A stretch of DNA of 17,609 bases from DASXRU01 sp039933315 (GTDB lineage Bacteria > Acidobacteriota > Blastocatellia > Pyrinomonadales > Pyrinomonadaceae), in contig JBDTOI010000084.1 of assembly GCA_039933315.1 (NCBI GenBank), positions 1-17,609 on the forward strand, given 5' to 3'. The notes under the pieces are model-generated. The model saw nothing but the letters and a program-made list of their open reading frames with translations, was not told the origin of the DNA and made no database searches. Shown here one piece after another: positions 14,801 to 17,609 of the stretch (positions are counted from its first letter, which is position 1; every line of letters begins with the position of its first letter). The position numbers and the translations under genes are program-made.

Positions 14801-15474
14801 GCGAACCTGATCAGGGTGGGCTGGAATACTGGAATAACCAGATCGCGAGCTGCGGCAATGACACCGCTTGCATCAACAAACGGCGCCTGGATGTCAGCGC
14901 CTCCTTCTTCATGGCAAAGGAGTTTCAGGAGACCGGGGCATTTGTTTACGGGTTATACAAAGCCTCATTCGGTAGTCAGCCGAGTTACAAGCAGTTCACC
15001 GCTGATCGAGCGAAAGTGATTGGGGGCATGGATCTGGAAACTCGCAAGAATGCGTTGGTGGATGAATGGGTACAGCGCGACAGTTTCCGCCAGGCTTATC
15101 CCGATTCAATGACGCCGGAGCAATTCGTCAACAAGCTGTTCGAGAGTGCCGGACTGATTCTTCATACCGGCGAATGGGAGACCTACGTGATTATGCTCAA
15201 CAATGGCGGCACGCGGGCGCAGGTGTTGCGATCGCTGATAACGCAGCCGGAGTTCACGGCGAAGGAGTACAACGCCACATTTGTGCTGATGGAATACTTC
15301 GGTTACCTGAAACGAGATCCCGACCCGGGCGGCTATGCCTTCTGGCTGGACGTGCTGAACACGCGTGAACCGGGCAACTTCCGCGGCATGGTTTGTTCAT
15401 TCATCACTTCCGCGGAGTATCAGAAGCGCTTCAGCCCCGTGATCACGCACAGCAACGCCGACTGCTCCAGGTAA
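11812..15474 (+). CDS. Secreted delta-60 repeat protein with DUF4214-like C terminus
   Basis: 1220 residues. AAGGAG (11798-11803) sits 8 bases before the ATG. The signal peptide has an unusually long n-region (hydrophobic core at about 36-52, ending GSAAAVRGQ); an internal Met27 is the alternative start. Residues about 58-789 hold 14 delta-60 repeats, each centred on a strand of the form V-x-x-I-A-V-Q-x-DGK-I/V-L-x-GG followed by an R-N-x-I-A-R-L turn; repeats of this kind are thought to build beta-propeller-like blades. Residues about 790-885 look like a beta-sandwich (VTFEYSNDNVNYSPLG, FYVRARGYYRSG). About 890-970 is a carboxypeptidase-regulatory-like domain (ISGQVTTPDGTALGGVMVNL, TDSKGRYRFEDV). 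About 978-1045 and 1105-1195 are two DUF4214-like modules (YFVRQQYLDFLGREPDQGG, YFGYLKRDPDPGGYAFW). Late Cys pairs suggest disulfides. Probably a surface or secreted adhesin-like protein; function not shown. Confidence 0.92.
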   Translation: MPSFVPESHAAPSTSFATTKSKAARAMRTRHGWLETFLVLGLLLAGSAAAVRGQSALDGFDPNANGVVRVVVVQADGRILIGGDFTTLSPNGGAPVARNRIGRLNPDGTLDTAFNPSANGNVFAIAVQADGKVLAGGGFTNIGGQPRNSIARLDATNGSVDVLDPFNPNANGVVNAIVVQPADGNILVGGGFTTIGAQPRNYIARLNAASGSADSFDPKANVLVNAIALQASDGKVLFGGQFTTLAPNGGGPVTRNRIARVNPDGTLDTGFDPNANGEVFEIAVQADGKVLAAGAFSGANSIGGQTRNRIARLNASTGLADSFDPNSNDTVFSMAIQPDGKILVGGAIGALTPNGGSLVIRNRVARLNADGTVDGFNPNTNDNVLEIAVQEDGKVLLGGPFNLIGGAFGETRNGIGRVETDGRPDRTLNLNTVGGFVYATAVQPDGRILIGGGFTSVLTATRNNIARLNTDGTLDTGFNPNATGDVYTIAVQPDGQILVGGSFSGLNSIGGVTGQTRNYIARLNANGTLDTGFDPNPDFTVFAIALQADGKVLAGGQFTTLAPNGGGAVTRTYLARLNVDGTLDNPFNPASNAGVFSIAVQTDGRILAGGSFNGVNSIGGVSGLVRNRIARLETGGTLDTAFNPDANNNVFAIAVQPDGQVLAGGQFTTIGGQTRNSIARLDAGTGAADLTFNPNANAGVFVIAVQGDGKILAGGQFSGMDSIGGVTGQTRNRIARLNANGTLDAAFDPNADGIVRSIALPSDGKILVGGEFANIGGQPRNLFARLSNDTAALQNLAVTQTTINWTRGGSSPQFTRVTFEYSNDNVNYSPLGNGTWDGSKWTRTGLSLSTGMNFYVRARGYYRSGYQTGSESLGQSVRNAFVAGPTAADATISGQVTTPDGTALGGVMVNLSGAKSAWTMTDSKGRYRFEDVDTDNFYTVTPGLVNYSFSPANRSFSLLGNYPDAVFTAVLNTALVGNAIDTSEYFVRQQYLDFLGREPDQGGLEYWNNQIASCGNDTACINKRRLDVSASFFMAKEFQETGAFVYGLYKASFGSQPSYKQFTADRAKVIGGMDLETRKNALVDEWVQRDSFRQAYPDSMTPEQFVNKLFESAGLILHTGEWETYVIMLNNGGTRAQVLRSLITQPEFTAKEYNATFVLMEYFGYLKRDPDPGGYAFWLDVLNTREPGNFRGMVCSFITSAEYQKRFSPVITHSNADCSR

Positions 15475-15588
15475 ATCCATTTCCCTATCTCATTTTTCAT
15501 TGCACGAACCGGAGGCGGTTGCTCGCAGTGAGCCGGGCCCCCAATGACGAAGGTCCTCAGACCTACTAAAAGGAAGCAACAGCCATAG
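15475..15588. other. Spacer between delta-60 gene and IS200-like element
   Basis: About 110 bases with one possible stem (GCTC-GCAGT-GAGC near 15521-15533) but no T run, so a terminator cannot be called. No gene is seen. Confidence 0.4.
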
Positions 15589-16257
15589 TCTCATTAACAC
15601 CTAACTTCAGTTAGGTGGATAAGGCTCATCTTTCAAGCCGTAACCGTTTTAACGGTTTCAATCGTCATACCATTTCAAGCCGTAGTTCTTTACAAACAAT
15701 TCAAACTCCTGCCTGAATGTCTTCTTGTGATGGTGCTTTTCCTGCCCGGCAATATAAGCTGCAACTCTCTCAGCGTGTGAATGAGATACGGAGAAGGCTC
15801 CGTATCCTCGTCCCCAGTAAAACTTGCCACGTAATAGCCGCTGTTGATTTATCCAATGAGAGGAGCTTCCCTTCAATAGTTTCATCACTTCCTCGATGGA
15901 CTTGGTGGTAGGAAGGTCGATGAGGGTATGAACGTGTTCCGGATTGAAGTAGTTAATCTTCATGTAGATACCTTTCTTAAGTGAATAATCTGTTAAGAAT
16001 CGAGATGCCTCAACGGCGGCAGGTTTCGTTAGCATTGGCTCGCGGTCAAGTGTGGTCCAGATCAGGTGAAGCCAACAGCGTGAGTATGAGTGTAGTGACA
16101 TGAGACGAGGTCCTTTCAAGGTGTTGAGTCGAACTCCTCTCCCTTTATCACAAGGTCCTCGATGCGACAGATAGATGTCGGAGGGGAAACCGTTGAAACG
16201 GTTTGCCGAGATTCTTGCTACAGCGGGTCACCTAGCTGAAGCTAGGTGTTAATGAGA
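15589..16257 (-). mobile_element. IS200-like insertion element with structured ends
   Basis: Ends read TCTCATTAACACC inward on both sides. Outer hairpins: 15598-15617 (CACCTAACT-TC-AGTTAGGTG) and 16229-16248 (CACCTAGCT-GA-AGCTAGGTG). Inner hairpins: 15642-15657 (AACCGTT-TT-AACGGTT) and 16188-16203 (AACCGTT-GA-AACGGTT). Spacers are 24 bases on the left and 25 on the right. The transposase gene lies between the inner hairpins and its TGA stop (15658-15660) abuts the left inner hairpin. Elements of the IS200/IS605 group move as single-stranded DNA and recognise such terminal hairpins; no target duplication is expected or seen. About 670 bp, inserted between the end of the delta-60 gene and the end of the carboxylase gene. 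Confidence 0.85.
15658..16101 (-). CDS. tnpA: IS200-like Y1 (HUH) transposase
   Basis: Single-strand DNA transposase, 147 residues, typical of IS200/Y1_Tnp proteins (about 150). The ATG at 16099-16101 has AAAGGA 9 bases upstream; the in-frame TTG at 16119 is less likely. Motifs: HLIWTTLDREPML near the N terminus, the metal-binding His-x-His in NPEHVHTLIDLP, GKFYWGRGYGAFSVS, and the catalytic Tyr in VAAYIAGQEKHHHKKTF followed by a helix. No frameshift or missing catalytic residue is seen, so it should be active. It would nick and rejoin at the element ends, with the terminal hairpins as recognition sites. The element lies between two convergent genes, where insertion does little harm. Confidence 0.93.
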   Translation of the reverse strand: MSLHSYSRCWLHLIWTTLDREPMLTKPAAVEASRFLTDYSLKKGIYMKINYFNPEHVHTLIDLPTTKSIEEVMKLLKGSSSHWINQQRLLRGKFYWGRGYGAFSVSHSHAERVAAYIAGQEKHHHKKTFRQEFELFVKNYGLKWYDD

Positions 16258-16432
16258 GACGTGGACTAGAGTGGAGTAACTACGGCTGGGACCGCCACGC
16301 CGTACACCAGCGGTTCGAACAATACGTAGTAACGCCCGAGGTTTAAGCGGGTCGTCAACCTATCGCAGAGCTAGCTGAGATATGAAGTATGTACGAAAAT
16401 GGATCGTGTGTCTTTTCAATGAGCCAAACACT
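16258..16432. other. Spacer between IS200-like element and carboxylase gene
   Basis: 175 bases, AT-richer than the flanking genes, with no gene. A GGTTCGAAC at about 16311-16319 recalls a tRNA T-loop but has no matching stem. No terminator is evident for the leftward carboxylase gene. Confidence 0.45.
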
Positions 16433-17609
16433 CTACAAAGGAATGTTCCCGTGCTTCTTTGGTGGGTTGGTGTCGCGTTTGTTTTCCAGAACAGCCAGCG
16501 CGCGAATTAGTTTTGGCCGGGTCTGGGCCGGTTCAATTACTTCATCGATGAAACCGCGCTCCGCCGCGACGTAAGGACTGACAAACTTTTCTTCCAATTC
16601 CGCGATGCGAGCCTGGCGGGCTGATTCCTTATCAACTGCTTCTGAAATCTCCCGCCGGTAAAGCACTCCCACGGCCCCCTCGGCTCCCATTACCGCAATC
16701 TCCGCCGAAGGCCAGGCAAAATTGACGTCGGTGCGGATGTGTTTCGAAGCCATAACGCAGTAGGCCCCGCCGTAGGCTTTCCGGGTGATAACAGTAATCT
16801 TCGGCACGGTGGCTTCGGCGAAGGCGTAAAGAAGCTTCGCGCCATGTTTAATGATGCCGCCGTGCTCCTGCGAAACACCTGGCAGGAATCCGGGCACGTC
16901 CTCGAAAGTTACCAACGGAATATTGAAGCAGTCGCAGAAGCGGACAAAGCGTGCGCCCTTTACCGAAGCGTCAATATCAAGCACACCGGCGAGGTAAGCG
17001 GGCTGGTTGGCGACGATCCCGATCGCGCGACCATCGAGCCGGGCAAATCCGACGACGATGTTGGGCGCGTAGTCCTTATGCACTTCGAAAAAGTATCCTT
17101 CATCCACAATCAAATCGATCACCTCACGCATGTCGTAAGGTTGATTCGACGCCTCGGGAACAATTGAATTAAGCGCAGCTTCAGTCCGGTCCGCAGTATC
17201 AACGGCCACGGTACGAGGCGCGTCCTCCATGTTATTTGACGGGACAAAGGACAGGAGCTCGCGCACCATGCGTAGCGCGTGTTCATCGGAATCGGCGGCA
17301 AAATGAGCGACACCAGAAACTCGATTGTGCGTGCTCGCTCCGCCCAATTCTTCTTTCGTCACGTCCTCGTGCGTCACCGTCTTGATGACGTCGGGACCGG
17401 TGATGAACATGTACGACGTGTCCTTCACCATGATGTTGAAATCGGTGATGGCCGGGCTGTAAACGGCGCCGCCGGCGCAGGGGCCCATGATGCAACTGAT
17501 TTGCGGCACCACCCCGCTGGCCAGGGTGTTGCGCAGGAAGATGTCAGCATAACCGCCCAGGCTGACCACGCCTTCCTGTATGCGGGCGCCCCCGTGGATA
17601 TAAAGGGGC
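16433..17609 (-). CDS. Acyl-CoA (propionyl-CoA) carboxylase beta subunit, 5' end outside the window
   Basis: Carboxyltransferase subunit of a biotin-dependent acyl-CoA carboxylase, which moves CO2 from carboxybiotin to an acyl-CoA such as propionyl-CoA (giving methylmalonyl-CoA). About 391 of roughly 520 residues are visible and the frame continues past the right edge. Motifs: GGARIQEGVVSLGGYADIF at the visible start, GPCAGGAVYSPAITDF (first oxyanion loop), FITGPDVIKTVTHEDVT, VGFARLDGRAIGIVANQP, the VPGFLPGVSQEHGGIIKHGAKLL region, KAYGGAYCVMASKH (second oxyanion loop), and the classic end NPPKKHGNIPL. The residue after GGAY is Cys (codon at 16757-16759); characterised propionyl-CoA enzymes carry Asp there and acetyl-CoA-capable ones Ile, so substrate choice is uncertain. 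The beta subunits of methylmalonyl-CoA decarboxylase and methylcrotonyl-CoA carboxylase are alternatives. Confidence 0.9.
   Translation of the reverse strand, partial: PLYIHGGARIQEGVVSLGGYADIFLRNTLASGVVPQISCIMGPCAGGAVYSPAITDFNIMVKDTSYMFITGPDVIKTVTHEDVTKEELGGASTHNRVSGVAHFAADSDEHALRMVRELLSFVPSNNMEDAPRTVAVDTADRTEAALNSIVPEASNQPYDMREVIDLIVDEGYFFEVHKDYAPNIVVGFARLDGRAIGIVANQPAYLAGVLDIDASVKGARFVRFCDCFNIPLVTFEDVPGFLPGVSQEHGGIIKHGAKLLYAFAEATVPKITVITRKAYGGAYCVMASKHIRTDVNFAWPSAEIAVMGAEGAVGVLYRREISEAVDKESARQARIAELEEKFVSPYVAAERGFIDEVIEPAQTRPKLIRALAVLENKRDTNPPKKHGNIPL

Noticed and set aside
16300..16340. Possible tRNA, from the T-loop-like GGTTCGAAC
   Set aside because: The flanking bases cannot form a T stem and no anticodon or acceptor stem is found.

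Overview
The window looks like chromosomal DNA from an acidobacterium, most likely class Blastocatellia. This is inferred from gene content, not from a marker gene. It carries two secreted VWFA-related proteins of the type abundant in Acidobacteriota, a delta-60-repeat protein ending in DUF4214-like modules, a glycine-zipper protein, housekeeping genes with moderately high GC, and many palindromic intergenic repeats with an IS200-type transposase.

Layout. Positions 1-118 are upstream sequence of unclear coding status. A D-alanine--D-alanine ligase (119-1258, +) converges on a leftward block. In order of transcription the block is ruvX (6137-5670), mltG (5666-4563), a secreted protein of unknown function (4380-3745), a single-pass membrane protein (3679-3056), a secreted helical protein (2792-2238) and a secreted VWA protein (2222-1296). 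RuvX and MltG are housekeeping (RNA/DNA processing and peptidoglycan glycan-strand cleavage). The four following genes all act outside the cytoplasmic membrane. Two copies of a palindromic repeat (2939-3012 and 4465-4566) sit between genes of this block, and a larger hairpin-rich element (about 6157-6440) sits directly before ruvX.

Rightward genes start at 6610 with an S41/CTP-like PDZ protein that lacks both catalytic residues, followed by a good terminator. A 164-bp non-autonomous mobile element (8033-8196) and a long leader precede a three-gene set (8559-11349): glycine-zipper membrane protein, secreted retropepsin-like protein with two DTG motifs, and a second secreted VWA protein. A 100-bp inverted repeat and a good sigma70-type promoter lead into a 1220-residue secreted protein with 14 delta-60 repeats.

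The right end holds an intact IS200-like insertion (15589-16257) and the 3' part of a leftward acyl-CoA carboxylase beta subunit that runs off the window.

The most interesting points are: (1) the 164-bp element at 8033 has the same architecture as the ends of the IS200-like element, with identical stem lengths, near-identical spacers and covarying stems, so it looks like a small passenger moved by the transposase in trans; (2) the dead S41 protease; (3) two or three further families of structured repeats placed next to gene ends or starts.
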